The notes under the pieces: model-generated
Seen by the model: the letters and a program-made list of their open reading frames with translations, nothing else
The model's database searches: none
Told to the model about the DNA's origin: nothing
Assembly: GCF_013127955.1 (NCBI RefSeq)
Contig: NZ_CP053435.1
Coordinates: forward strand, 2,356,001-2,420,000
Length of the DNA stretch: 64,000 nt
Reading direction: 5' to 3'
DNA from: Spirosoma taeanense
GTDB lineage: Bacteria > Bacteroidota > Bacteroidia > Cytophagales > Spirosomataceae
Translations under genes and position numbers: made by a program
Part shown: in pieces, positions 41,296 through 50,041 of the stretch
Layout of the letters: every line of letters starts with the position of its first letter
Position numbering within the stretch: position 1 is the stretch's first letter

Positions 41296-41646
41296 ATGAA
41301 AAAATCAGATATTCATTTTTCGGTTGAGTTAGACAATCAGAATATTCCCGACAAAATCTTTTGGGATGCTACCGACAACCCCAACGAAGGGCTGAGCGAT
41401 ACCCGGGCCATTGCCATCGCCCTCTGGGATCACTACCACAACAGTACCCTCAAAATTGATCTCTGGACCAAGGATATGGAAGTTGTGGACATGAAGCGCT
41501 TCCTGATCGAAATGATGAGCGGTATTGCCGACACGGCCGTCAACGCTACCGGCGATAAAAAAATGGCTGCCGATATTGAAAACACCTGCCGCATCCTCAG
41601 CAAACGGCTCGAAGAAGAAATCAAAGAGCAGAATCAACAGAAATAA
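41296..41646 (+). CDS. gldC: Gliding motility-associated protein GldC
   Basis: 116 residues from the ATG at 41296 (MKKSDIHFSVELDNQNIPDK). An upstream TTG was not chosen, because the -7 promoter element would then be inside the gene. IPDKIFWDAT, TLKIDLWTKDMEVVDMKRF and ADTAVNATGDKKMAADIENT match GldC. In Flavobacterium johnsoniae GldC supports, but is not essential for, type IX secretion-linked gliding. It is cytoplasmic with no signal peptide. GldB, its usual neighbour, is not visible here. Confidence 0.93.
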   Translation: MKKSDIHFSVELDNQNIPDKIFWDATDNPNEGLSDTRAIAIALWDHYHNSTLKIDLWTKDMEVVDMKRFLIEMMSGIADTAVNATGDKKMAADIENTCRILSKRLEEEIKEQNQQK

Positions 41647-41731
41647 GGCAATCTAATTGCGGGCCGGGAGACTTACCCCAATAGTCTGGTCGTTATTTTG
41701 CTATAAGTCGTACCGTACGACCTCATCTTTC

Positions 41732-42925
41732 ATGAAGAATATTCTAGTTCTCCTGCTGTGTTCATCGCTGGCATTGGGTCAGGCGCAGAAGCCAGGCATT
41801 AAGTTTCGCGAAACGCCCATAGCGTCAGTATTTCAGGAAGCCCGCCGGACGGGCAAGCCCGTTTTTGTTGAGATTTATTCGCCTACCTGTCACGTCTGCC
41901 AGAGCTTTATACCAACACTGTCCGATATGCGGGTAGGAAAGCTTTACAACGACAAATTCATCAGTACCAAGCTGGACATTGGGCAGCCTTCCACGCGGGC
42001 TTTTCTGGACAGCCGCCATCTGTTTGTCCCGTCATTGCCGTTATTTCTTTACTTTGATCCGCAGCAGAACCTGATTCATTTCGCATTAAGCAACAACTCG
42101 ACCGATGAAGTGATCCGGCACGGGACAACGGCGGTGAATCCACAGGCGCGTAGCCAGACCATGAAGTCAAGGTATCAGCGGGGTGAACGTTCGTCGAATT
42201 TCCTGATTGACTACGCCATGTTTGGGCGGGTTACAAAGGATACCGTCGCCAATATCGCGGCCATGAATGACTACGCCCGTCAGCAGTCGCCCGCTACGTA
42301 TACCAATCAGACGAACTGGCTTGCCTTGCAGAAACTGGTGCTCGACTATGAAAACCCCATGTTTCAGTATATGCTGAATCATCTGGATGCGTACCGTAAG
42401 GCCTACGGCGCCGAACCTACCCAGCAGGTGGCTGAGAATATACTGATGTCGTCGCTTTATAGCGGACGTGGCTTGCAGTATCCGGTTACGAAGATTCTGG
42501 AGATTCGGCAGGGGCTGGCTAAAATTGGGATTGATCCCCGCGTGGCCGCCAACCGGACGCTGCTGCCGGAAGTGAATGCGTATTTCCGGGCACACCAGAC
42601 GGCCAAAGCCGTCGAACGCATGGACGCTCAGGTCAACACCAACCAGTTGACGGTGCCGGAGTATTTATACATTTCGCGGCTGTTCAACCGCGCCAGTCCT
42701 GACGCAGCGGACGCCCCAACCGTAGCTAAGTGGGTCAACAAAGCACTCGCCTTAAGACCCAGCGCTAAAGAGCAGGCTGATCTTTACTACGAACTGGCGG
42801 AAGCCTACCGACGGGGAGGCAAAACGGCCGAAGCCCAGAAAGCAGCGCAGAAATCCATGGAACTGGCGCAGACGAGCCGGTTGGATACGCGCCGAAACGT
42901 AGAGCAGATGGGGAAACTGAAATAG
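41732..42925 (+). CDS. Exported thioredoxin-fold protein with C-terminal TPR-like region
   Basis: 397 residues from the ATG at 41732, which starts a signal peptide (MKNILVLLLCSSLALGQ). A thioredoxin-like domain at about 20-125 has the redox motif CHVC in VEIYSPTCHVCQSFIP and the cis-Pro in FVPSLPLFLYF. The remaining residues are helical, ending in TPR-like repeats (LYYELAEAYRRGGKTAEAQK). This DsbD-gamma/DUF255-like arrangement suggests a periplasmic thiol-disulfide protein. The partner is unknown. Confidence 0.85.
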   Translation: MKNILVLLLCSSLALGQAQKPGIKFRETPIASVFQEARRTGKPVFVEIYSPTCHVCQSFIPTLSDMRVGKLYNDKFISTKLDIGQPSTRAFLDSRHLFVPSLPLFLYFDPQQNLIHFALSNNSTDEVIRHGTTAVNPQARSQTMKSRYQRGERSSNFLIDYAMFGRVTKDTVANIAAMNDYARQQSPATYTNQTNWLALQKLVLDYENPMFQYMLNHLDAYRKAYGAEPTQQVAENILMSSLYSGRGLQYPVTKILEIRQGLAKIGIDPRVAANRTLLPEVNAYFRAHQTAKAVERMDAQVNTNQLTVPEYLYISRLFNRASPDAADAPTVAKWVNKALALRPSAKEQADLYYELAEAYRRGGKTAEAQKAAQKSMELAQTSRLDTRRNVEQMGKLK

Positions 42926-42992
42926 TCAGCCCTAAACCGATAGAGAATGTGGTTAGTCTGGTACCGATATTGATCGGATCAGATTAATCACA

Positions 42993-43547
42993 TTATTTTT
43001 TTTGGTAAACGGGCTTGGTGAACGGCGGTTTCAGAAGCAGGTGGAACGAGTTTTCATCACCTAAGGAAACCGCCCGTCGAAGATCACTTTCGGCCTGCGG
43101 AAGCTGCTTTACCTGAATCCGAGCCAGTGCGCGCCAGCGGTAAGCATCCGGCTGCTCGTCGCGGAAATGCCAGACGGCTTTGTCAAACTCCCGGAACGCA
43201 TCGGTAAATTGTTCGATCCGGTAATACGCGATACCGCGGTCCAGATAGCACTCGGCTAAGGTATTGTCGCGGCTGATGGCCTGCGTCAGATCGTAGATGG
43301 CAGAGTAAAAGTTTTCCTGAGCGAGCTGACATTTACCCCGGTACGCGTATGCAAGGGCTGACTTGGGATACTGCCGGACCGCGTCATCGAAATAGCGGTG
43401 AGCCTGGGTGATGTCGCGGTTCTTCATGAGCAGAATGCCCTTCTGAAACCGTTTCCGATCTTTATCTGTAGGCGTATCATGATCAACCAGAAAATACCGG
43501 ATGGTCAAATACAGCACAAACAGCAGACTCAACAGCGCAACTTCCAT
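42993..43547 (-). CDS. Membrane-anchored tetratricopeptide repeat protein
   Basis: 184 residues. One N-terminal membrane segment (VALLSLLFVLYLTIRYFLV) is followed by four TPR units: AHRYFDDAVRQYPKSALAYA, YRGKCQLAQENFYSAIYDLT, LDRGIAYYRIEQFTDAFREF and the last near RALARIQVKQLPQAESDLRR. TPR proteins are protein-binding scaffolds. The partner is unknown. It is convergent with the thioredoxin-fold gene. Confidence 0.88.
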   Translation of the reverse strand: MEVALLSLLFVLYLTIRYFLVDHDTPTDKDRKRFQKGILLMKNRDITQAHRYFDDAVRQYPKSALAYAYRGKCQLAQENFYSAIYDLTQAISRDNTLAECYLDRGIAYYRIEQFTDAFREFDKAVWHFRDEQPDAYRWRALARIQVKQLPQAESDLRRAVSLGDENSFHLLLKPPFTKPVYQKK

Positions 43548-43612
43548 AACACAGTCTGGTTTTTCAACCTACGAAATTACAAATTTTGGCCCTGTTGGGG
43601 CAAACCAATCGC

Positions 43613-43963
43613 TCACATAAGTTGCTCCCGAACGACTTTGGGCAAGCTTTTTTTTACCAGTTCGTAAGAGTGATCAATCCAGTCCTGCATGTCCCGGCTG
43701 CGCACGCTGCCGTCGAGCGTAACCGTGTTCCAGTGGATTTTATTCATATGGTAACCCGCCGTTACGGCTGCGTACTCTTCCCGTAACTGAACAGCTCGCT
43801 CCGGATCGCATTTCAGATTGATCGTCGTGGGCCGACTTTCGGTGTCCAGCAGGGCAAACATTTTCCCGCCCACCTTAAACACCAGTGTTACCTCGTCAAA
43901 TGGAAAGGACTCGGTAACGCCGGGTTTGGCTATACAGTATTCTCGTAAGGTCTCTGTATTCAT
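43613..43963 (-). CDS. MmcQ/YjbR family DNA-binding protein
   Basis: 116 residues from the ATG at 43963 (MNTETLREYCIAKPGVTESF). A TTG seven codons upstream would run into the DUF6728 gene. The double-wing YjbR fold is recognised from PGVTESFPFDEVTLVFKVGG, LFALLDTE, INLKCDPERAVQLREEY and MNKIHWNTVTLDGSV. The family binds DNA but its role is not defined. Confidence 0.92.
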   Translation of the reverse strand: MNTETLREYCIAKPGVTESFPFDEVTLVFKVGGKMFALLDTESRPTTINLKCDPERAVQLREEYAAVTAGYHMNKIHWNTVTLDGSVRSRDMQDWIDHSYELVKKSLPKVVREQLM

Positions 43964-43980
43964 GACTCCACGGCAAATAC

Positions 43981-44169
43981 TCAACGCGTACAGGCCCGGA
44001 AAATCATGACGCCTACGCAGAACAGAAACATGATGATCGAAATCCGGTTGATGCCATGCATCATACGCAGGTTGGCGTTCGTCGGGTGATTAGGGTCTGG
44101 CTTACGGAAGACCCGCACAAAGTATTGAAATACCGGTCCTATTCTGAAATAATCCGCTATTTTGTTCAC
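43981..44169 (-). CDS. Small membrane protein, DUF6728 type
   Basis: 62 residues starting at GTG 44169. RVFRKPDPNHPTNANLRMMH and GINRISIIMFLFCVGVMIFR match DUF6728, a small family restricted to Bacteroidota with one C-terminal membrane segment. The function is unknown. It ends 17 nt before the start of the YjbR gene on the same strand. Confidence 0.82.
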   Translation of the reverse strand: MNKIADYFRIGPVFQYFVRVFRKPDPNHPTNANLRMMHGINRISIIMFLFCVGVMIFRACTR

Positions 44170-44268
44170 AGTTATCGGTGTTGCTTCTATCTTGATAAGG
44201 AACTGTTGACCTGAATTGTTCCCGGTTTTTACACCTATTTTCGGGACAATAAGTCGGTTTGCAGTTGA

Positions 44269-46299
44269 TCAACTGACGGCCAGTTCCGGCTCAATCCAGC
44301 GGTCATCTTCGCGAATCAGTTCAATCAGTTCGTCGACAGCGCGGTCGGCGGGAACGGATTTTTTAATCACCTGCTGACCCCTGTACAAGGCTATTTTGTC
44401 ACGCCCAATCCCAACGTAACCATAGTCTGCATCGGCCATTTCGCCGGGGCCGTTGACAATGCAGCCCATAATACCAATCTTAACTCCTTTCAGGTGATCG
44501 GTGCGCTGACGAATGCGGGCCGTCGTCTCCTGCAGATCGAACAGAGTCCGACCACAGGACGGGCACGAGATATATTCCGTTTTGGTAATGCGGGTCCGGG
44601 CCGCCTGCAAAATCCCGAACGCCAGGTTGTTCAGCCGTTTCAGTTCTTCGCCTAATGGTGCTTCGGAAGCTGACAGCATAATTCCATCGCCCAGACCATC
44701 GATCAGCAGGCCGCCAACATCCGTTGCTGCAAAGAGCGGAATGTCCTCCTCGGGCACGGCTGAGTAGCCGCGCTGCACCACTACCGGCGGGGTAAGTCCC
44801 TGGTTGATCAGTTCGACAATCAGCCGACGTAACTCCGGCATGGCGTGGGCATTTGCCGTCGTCAGAACCAGGACGACAGTCGGATCGATGCGTAACGTGC
44901 TGAGCAGATCGTCGGATAGTTCGGGAAGCGATACCTGCACAAAATTCAGGCGGTTGTGCAGCATACCAGCACCGGAACGAGCTTTGCTGTATTCGTGGGC
45001 CGTCAGAAGGGGTATCTTGTTAACCGAATCGGCTGCCTGCTGCCAGACGACATAATCCAGCACTTCTTTCAGACCATTAGGCAGCATGAAATCAGCCGGA
45101 TGCTGACCCGTATAAATATAGTCCGCGCCAAGGTCGTTCATGCGCCACTTATCGGGCAGAGGCAGGTAAAAATGACCGATGGGATTCAGAACGTCATGCT
45201 CCGTAACGCGCACCCGGCTGAAGTCGGCAATGACGCGCGGCACGTTCTGCCCACCAAAATTTGCTACTTCGTGAGTTGTCCGGCGCGTATATTGGAACGG
45301 GTTGATGGGGTAGGACGTAACGCTCGGTATGGGCTGGCTATCAGTCGCCCGATGGGTATAGCGATCGATAAGCGCCTGCGCTACGGGGGCTTCACGCTCC
45401 GGCTCTTCGGTCAGAGACACCCGAACCGTATCGCCAATGCCATCTTCGAGCAGCGTGCCGATACCCAGCGCCGACTTGATTCGGCCGTCTTCCGCTTCGC
45501 CGGCTTCTGTTACGCCCAGGTGGAGGGGGTACGGCTGCAGACCTTCTTCGTCCAGACGCTGCACCAGCAGCCGGTAAGCCTGCACCATTACCTGCGGGTT
45601 GCTCGACTTCATCGACAGAACGATGTTGTAATACTGCTCGTCCTCACAGATGCGTAGAAACTCGAGCGCCGATTCCACCATACCCACGGGCGTATCGCCG
45701 TAACGGCTCAGAATCCGGTCCGATAGTGAACCGTGGTTCGTGCCAATGCGCATGGCCGTGCCATACTCTTTACAGATCCGGACCAGCGGTAAAAACTTGT
45801 CCCGGATCCGGTCCAGCTCGGCGGCATAAGCCGCGTCGGTATAGTCAATAAACTCGAAACGCTTGCGGTCGGCGTAGTTGCCGGGGTTGATCCGAACTTT
45901 CTCGACAATTCGGGCTGCGAGTTCGGCCGCGTTCGGTGTAAAATGAATGTCGGCGACAAGCGGGGTGGTATAACCCCGTACGCGTAATTCTTTGCGGATA
46001 TTCTCCAGGTTCTGCGCTTCCTTCACGCTTGGTGCTGTAATGCGGACATACTCACAGCCAGCCTCAATCATCCGAATGGTTTGCTCAACCGAACCCAGCG
46101 TGTCCATCGTGTCGACGGTCGTCATGGATTGAACCCGGATAGGGTAATCCGACCCCATCGGCACATCCCCAATCTGGACCGTAATCGTTTTTCGGCGGCT
46201 ATACTGAGTAAGCGAAGGAGTGTACAGGACCGGAGGATTGGACTGCTCCGGCGTACCGGTTGCGGTCGATATGGAAGGGGTAAGCAGTGAATCAAGCAT
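44269..46299 (-). CDS. ispG: (E)-4-hydroxy-3-methylbut-2-enyl-diphosphate synthase, large form
   Basis: 676 residues from the ATG at 46299; an in-frame ATG at 46356 would add 19 residues but lies upstream of the likely -7 element (46329-46336). The TIM-barrel N-terminal domain begins RRKTITVQIGDVPMGSDYPI. The C-terminal reductase-like domain holds the 4Fe-4S cysteines in ISCPSCGRTLFD and MGCIVNGPGE. A large central insertion of about 250 residues is typical of the Bacteroidota, chlamydial and plant enzyme. It carries out the next-to-last step of the MEP isoprenoid pathway. Confidence 0.95.
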   Translation of the reverse strand: MLDSLLTPSISTATGTPEQSNPPVLYTPSLTQYSRRKTITVQIGDVPMGSDYPIRVQSMTTVDTMDTLGSVEQTIRMIEAGCEYVRITAPSVKEAQNLENIRKELRVRGYTTPLVADIHFTPNAAELAARIVEKVRINPGNYADRKRFEFIDYTDAAYAAELDRIRDKFLPLVRICKEYGTAMRIGTNHGSLSDRILSRYGDTPVGMVESALEFLRICEDEQYYNIVLSMKSSNPQVMVQAYRLLVQRLDEEGLQPYPLHLGVTEAGEAEDGRIKSALGIGTLLEDGIGDTVRVSLTEEPEREAPVAQALIDRYTHRATDSQPIPSVTSYPINPFQYTRRTTHEVANFGGQNVPRVIADFSRVRVTEHDVLNPIGHFYLPLPDKWRMNDLGADYIYTGQHPADFMLPNGLKEVLDYVVWQQAADSVNKIPLLTAHEYSKARSGAGMLHNRLNFVQVSLPELSDDLLSTLRIDPTVVLVLTTANAHAMPELRRLIVELINQGLTPPVVVQRGYSAVPEEDIPLFAATDVGGLLIDGLGDGIMLSASEAPLGEELKRLNNLAFGILQAARTRITKTEYISCPSCGRTLFDLQETTARIRQRTDHLKGVKIGIMGCIVNGPGEMADADYGYVGIGRDKIALYRGQQVIKKSVPADRAVDELIELIREDDRWIEPELAVS

Positions 46300-46328
46300 A
46301 CGAGTATCGGCGGGTCGTTTGACGCTGG

Positions 46329-46336
46329 CAAAGGTA
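46329..46336 (-). promoter_or_regulatory. TANNTTTG -7 element for ispG
   Basis: On the minus strand this reads TACCTTTG. It lies between the two candidate ispG start codons and would give a leader of about 26 nt for the ATG at 46299. This argues for the shorter protein. No TTG is seen at the usual distance. Confidence 0.45.
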
Positions 46337-46384
46337 CGGAAAAAGCCGTTCTGCATCCGGTTACCTACCTGAAGGAAAACGTTG

Positions 46385-46529
46385 TGCCCGAACGAAATGT
46401 TCGTTTGGGCATTGAGTGTTGACAGGCGCGTATGCGGTTAAAATCCGATTTAATCGCTTGCTTTGCGGAAACAAAATCAGGCCCGACGGGTTTGATTTGC
46501 CGATGCGGAACTGGTTCTGGTATCGGCAA
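46385..46529. other. Palindromes in the divergent ispG upstream region
   Basis: TGCCCGAACGAA-ATG-TTCGTTTGGGCA at 46385-46411 has 11 of 12 complementary positions. TTGCCGAT at 46497-46504 faces ATCGGCAA at 46522-46529. Neither has a T-tract. They lie between ispG and the divergent small secreted protein and may be regulator sites. Confidence 0.4.
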
Positions 46530-46579
46530 TCGAAGTAAATAACGCGGGACTCTGTCTCCGAATTAGCGAATACAACCTT

Positions 46580-46891
46580 ATGAAAACGAATGTATTGAGT
46601 GCACTGGCACTCGTTCTCTTTTTGGCAGTTAGCGCTAAGGCGCAGAGCAGTGCAAGAAACAGTACGCCAGCCGAACGGGCTGAACGGAAAGCTAAAGTGA
46701 AGGCCGAGCTGAAAGAAGCCGGTCAGAGCATCAAGGAGGCCGCGCAGGAATTAGGCGAAGGCGCTAAGCGCAATGCCAAAGTAGCCGGTGAAGCCATTAA
46801 CCGGGGAGTCGATAAAGCCGGTACGGCCCTGGAGCGCGAGGCCGACAAGCTGAAAGCAAGACGGGATTCGGCCCGGCGGGATACGTTATAA
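46580..46891 (+). CDS. Small secreted Ala/Lys/Glu-rich helical protein
   Basis: 103 residues. A signal peptide (VLSALALVLFLAVSAKAQ) is followed by a body that is nearly all amphipathic helix with repeated motifs (AGQSIKEAAQELGEGAKRNA, VAGEAINRGVDKAGTALERE). It resembles LEA-like or YtxH-like stress proteins in composition, but I recognise no family. It is short, lies alone, and is convergent with the MoxR gene. Confidence 0.7.
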   Translation: MKTNVLSALALVLFLAVSAKAQSSARNSTPAERAERKAKVKAELKEAGQSIKEAAQELGEGAKRNAKVAGEAINRGVDKAGTALEREADKLKARRDSARRDTL

Positions 46892-46924
46892 CACCCGCCA
46901 GAACCGGTTAAAGATTATCTGCAC

Positions 46925-47902
46925 TTACCGGCCAATCGCCACTTTGCGCAGGATCGAATCGATAACCTGCAGGGTTGAAACGCCGTCGGCTTCGGCTTCG
47001 TAATTCAGCAGAATACGGTGGTTAAACACATCCGGCGCGACCTCCTTTATGTCTTCGGGCAGCACGTAGTCGCGCCGGTCGAAGTAAGCGAGGGCTTTGG
47101 CGGCCAGGTTCAGGTTGATGCTGGCGCGGGGCGATACGCCGAACTGAATGTAGCGGGCTTCGTCACGGAGATTATACTCCATCGGTCGACGGGTCGCAAA
47201 AACCAGTTCGATAATATAGCGTTCGAGCGTTTCGGAGATAGTGATGCCGTTGATCTCATCCCGAATGGCGATCAGATCTTCTTTACCGAGCACAGGCTGC
47301 ACCTCGTAATCGAAGTTAAGATTTGACATCCGGCGCATGACGGCCAGCTCATCGTCTTTGCTCAGATAATCCACGAACACCTTCATCATGAATCGGTCGA
47401 CCTGGGCTTCGGGCAGGGGATACGTCCCCTCCTGCTCGACGGGATTCTGCGTAGCCAGCACCAGAAACGGCCGGTCGAGGATAAACGTTTCTTCGCCAAT
47501 GGTTACCTGCTTTTCCTGCATGGCTTCAAGCAGAGCCGCCTGTACCTTGGCGGGCGACCGGTTAACCTCATCGGCCAGGATCAGATTGGCAAAAATTGGT
47601 CCCTGCTTTACCTCAAACTCGGCGGTTTTCTGATTAAAAATCATGGTTCCGATCAAATCGGCGGGCAACAGATCGGGGGTGAACTGGATGCGCTGAAAAT
47701 CGAGCTCCAGGACTTTGGCCAGCGTGTTGATCGTCAGAGTCTTCGCCAGCCCGGGTACGCCTTCGAGCAGAATATGGCCGCCCGTAAACAACCCGATGAG
47801 CAGCCGGTTAAGCAGGCGTTCCTGCCCCACCACGACCTGGCTCATTTCGTTGAAGACCTCACGTATTTTCGTGTGGTATGTAAATGAAGTGGTTGCTTCC
47901 AT
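46925..47902 (-). CDS. MoxR family AAA+ ATPase
   Basis: 325 residues from the ATG at 47902; a TTG 18 codons upstream was rejected. Walker A is LLEGVPGLAKT, Walker B LILADEVNRSPAKVQAAL, followed by LVLATQNPVEQEGTYPLPEA and the sensor/lid region GVSPRASINLNLAAKA. This is the RavA/MoxR-proper subfamily, which normally precedes a DUF58 and VWA membrane operon; here no such genes follow. It differs clearly from the shorter MoxR at 30309-31154. Confidence 0.95.
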   Translation of the reverse strand: MEATTSFTYHTKIREVFNEMSQVVVGQERLLNRLLIGLFTGGHILLEGVPGLAKTLTINTLAKVLELDFQRIQFTPDLLPADLIGTMIFNQKTAEFEVKQGPIFANLILADEVNRSPAKVQAALLEAMQEKQVTIGEETFILDRPFLVLATQNPVEQEGTYPLPEAQVDRFMMKVFVDYLSKDDELAVMRRMSNLNFDYEVQPVLGKEDLIAIRDEINGITISETLERYIIELVFATRRPMEYNLRDEARYIQFGVSPRASINLNLAAKALAYFDRRDYVLPEDIKEVAPDVFNHRILLNYEAEADGVSTLQVIDSILRKVAIGR

Positions 47903-47994
47903 AAGGCCTTTGTCAGTTTGGCACTCGTGCAGACAGGGCTGATTGTCCGTGTTCAACGGGGCTTAGCCCAACCACCGGCTTCCTCATACGGCCT

Positions 47995-48843
47995 TTAAAA
48001 GGTTGCCCGAATGCTGCGGTCTTTGCCGTGGATGTCCTTATATACCTGAATGGTTGAGAAGCCCCGGTCAGAAAACACCTGCCGGGTAGCTTCGCCAAAG
48101 CGTTCGTTAATCTCAACGTAACACGCCCCGTCTTTCGTCAGATGACGGACGCAGAAATCAGCAACTGCTTTATAAAATACCAGCGGATCGTTGTCTTCGA
48201 CGAACAGGGCCAGGTCGGGCTCATAATCCAGGACGTTGCGGTCCATGTCGGCGGCTTCCGACCGCGTTACATAGGGCGGATTACTGACGACACAATCGAA
48301 TTTGCGAACCCGATCGGCGGGTACGTTCAGAATGTCCTGAATCTCAAACGTAACGTCGGCGTTGAGATGCTCGGCGTTACGTCGAGCCAGCGTAAGAGCC
48401 TCGTCGGAAACATCCCAGCCCGTCACGACCGACTGGGGTAGGAACCGCGCCAGCGTTACGGCGATACAGCCGCTGCCCGTACCGATATCCAGAATCGGCA
48501 CATCGTCCCGGCGGTCGGCGAAGTCGTGCATAATCAGCCGGACCAAATCTTCGGTTTCGGGCCGGGGAATCAGGACGGCCGGTGACACTTCGAACTCCAG
48601 ACCGCAGAAAATGGTCGTTCCGATCACGTGCTGAATAGGCTCCTGTCGGTTCAGCCGTTCCAGAATTTTGAACCAGTCGGGCTCGGTGCGGTTGGGGGGC
48701 AGCGGTTTGTCGGTGAGCACGTCGGTTTTGCGAAGACCGAAGTAATGGTCGAGGAGCATAAACGCCATTTCCCGCGCTTCTTCGGGCGGATAGGCGGTAA
48801 TATTCTTGCTTAGGCGTTCGTATAAGGGTTTGGCGGTGGCCAT
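47995..48843 (-). CDS. prmC: Peptide chain release factor N5-glutamine methyltransferase
   Basis: 282 residues from the ATG at 48843 (MATAKPLYERLSKN); the frame is open far upstream but there it overlaps ribD on the other strand. The helical N-terminal domain contains RLNRQEPIQHVIGTTIFCGL. The SAM-binding motif is LDIGTGSGCIAVTLARF and the catalytic motif VVSNPPYVTRSE. It methylates the GGQ glutamine of RF1 and RF2. It is divergent from ribD with 97 nt between the start codons. Confidence 0.95.
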   Translation of the reverse strand: MATAKPLYERLSKNITAYPPEEAREMAFMLLDHYFGLRKTDVLTDKPLPPNRTEPDWFKILERLNRQEPIQHVIGTTIFCGLEFEVSPAVLIPRPETEDLVRLIMHDFADRRDDVPILDIGTGSGCIAVTLARFLPQSVVTGWDVSDEALTLARRNAEHLNADVTFEIQDILNVPADRVRKFDCVVSNPPYVTRSEAADMDRNVLDYEPDLALFVEDNDPLVFYKAVADFCVRHLTKDGACYVEINERFGEATRQVFSDRGFSTIQVYKDIHGKDRSIRATF

Positions 48844-48857
48844 TCGAGTGAGTCGCG

Positions 48858-48865
48858 TAATTTTG
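48858..48865 (+). promoter_or_regulatory. TANNTTTG -7 element for ribD
   Basis: TAATTTTG, with a TTG 25 nt upstream (48830-48832), slightly longer spacing than usual. The leader of ribD would be about 72 nt. I found no FMN riboswitch in it; it is too short. Confidence 0.4.
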
Positions 48866-48940
48866 CGTAAAACTAAACAAGTTTTCGGTTTACGGTTTTT
48901 CTTCGTAAACCATTCCCTATCTCCCGAACCAAATACCACC

Positions 48941-49990
48941 ATGTCTGATCGTTTCATGCTCCGCGCGCTCGAACTGGCTACTCTTGGCCGCGGACACGTC
49001 AGCCCGAACCCAATGGTGGGCTGCGTGATTACCCACGGTGCGGAAGGAGGGGAGCGGATCATCGGGGAAGGCTGGCACCAGCGCTATGGCGAAGCTCATG
49101 CTGAACGGAACGCCATCCTGTCGGTCCGGCCGGAAGAAGCGCACCTGCTGCCCGAAAGCACCGTGTACGTAACGCTGGAACCCTGCTCACATTATGGCAA
49201 ACAGCCGCCCTGCGCCGATCTGCTCATCGACCGGTGCGTTGGACGGGTGGTGTGCTGCAATGACGACCCGAATCCGCTGGTGGCCGGACAGGGGTTTCAG
49301 AAGCTGCGCACGGCTGGCATTGCGGTCGAAACCGGCGTTCTGCGTGAACAGGGACGGGAGTTGAATGCCCGCTTCTTTACCTTTTTCGAGCAGCAGCGCC
49401 CGTATATCCTGCTCAAATGGGCCGAATCGGCCGATGGCTATATCGCCGGAATAGAAGTCCGTACCGTAAAAATCAGTGGCGATCTGTCGCATCGTCTGGT
49501 GCATCGCTGGCGAACGGAGGAAGATGCGATCATGGTTGGCACGAACACGGCCCGCCTGGATAATCCGCGGCTGAATGTTCGGCTCGTTCCGGGCCGCAAT
49601 CCAACCCGCATTGTAATTGATAAGCAGCTAAAACTGGCCGGAAGCCTGAACCTGTTCGATAACTCGCAGCCGACGCTGGGCTACAATTACCTGAAAACCG
49701 AGACCCTTGGGCAAACGACTTATATCCAGCTTCAGCCGGACAAACCCTTCCTGAATCAATTGCTGGATGACCTGTATGGGCGCCGGATTCAGTCCGTGCT
49801 GGTTGAGGGCGGAACAACGCTCATCAATTCCTTACTGGAAGCCGGGCTATGGGACGAGATGCGGGTGTTTCGTAGCCCAATGGTTCTTGATGAAGGCGTG
49901 AAAGCGCCGGTTGTGCGGGGCCGGTTGGTGAGCCGGGAGCAAGTAGGGGTTGATGAACTGACTGTTTATAAAAATAGCCCCGGAAACTGA
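48941..49990 (+). CDS. ribD: Bifunctional diaminohydroxyphosphoribosylaminopyrimidine deaminase / reductase
   Basis: 349 residues from the ATG at 48941 (MSDRFMLRALELATLGRGHV). The cytidine-deaminase-like domain has zinc motifs HAERNAI and PCSHYGKQPPC. The reductase domain from about 150 has RPYILLKWAESADGYIAG, AIMVGTNTARLDNPRLNVR and VLVEGGTTLINSLLEAGLWD. It catalyses the second and third steps of riboflavin synthesis. The last codons lie inside the terminator stem. Other rib genes are not adjacent. Confidence 0.96.
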   Translation: MSDRFMLRALELATLGRGHVSPNPMVGCVITHGAEGGERIIGEGWHQRYGEAHAERNAILSVRPEEAHLLPESTVYVTLEPCSHYGKQPPCADLLIDRCVGRVVCCNDDPNPLVAGQGFQKLRTAGIAVETGVLREQGRELNARFFTFFEQQRPYILLKWAESADGYIAGIEVRTVKISGDLSHRLVHRWRTEEDAIMVGTNTARLDNPRLNVRLVPGRNPTRIVIDKQLKLAGSLNLFDNSQPTLGYNYLKTETLGQTTYIQLQPDKPFLNQLLDDLYGRRIQSVLVEGGTTLINSLLEAGLWDEMRVFRSPMVLDEGVKAPVVRGRLVSREQVGVDELTVYKNSPGN

Positions 49991-50003
49991 TCCGGGGCTA
50001 TTT
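49972..50003 (+). terminator. Terminator overlapping the ribD stop codon
   Basis: AAATAGCCCCGGA (49972-49984) and TCCGGGGCTATTT (49991-50003) are perfect 13-nt complements. The ribD stop codon lies in the 6-nt loop, so the end of the coding sequence doubles as terminator stem. Confidence 0.75.
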
Positions 50004-50041
50004 GAGGAAAGTGATTGACGGGTGGAAAGAGTGGAATAAGC

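Noticed and set aside
44956-45657. Open frame of 233 codons on the plus strand
   Set aside because: It is the antisense shadow of ispG, which is complete with its iron-sulfur motifs; the frame has no recognisable domain.
48806-48940. 45-residue extension of ribD
   Set aside because: It overlaps prmC and its promoter region; RibD proteins begin at the ATG at 48941.
48866-48940. FMN riboswitch before ribD
   Set aside because: The leader is only about 75 nt and shows none of the conserved RFN hairpins.
48844-49062. 73-residue N-terminal extension of prmC
   Set aside because: It would overlap ribD on the other strand and has no similarity to PrmC; the ATG at 48843 fits the family.
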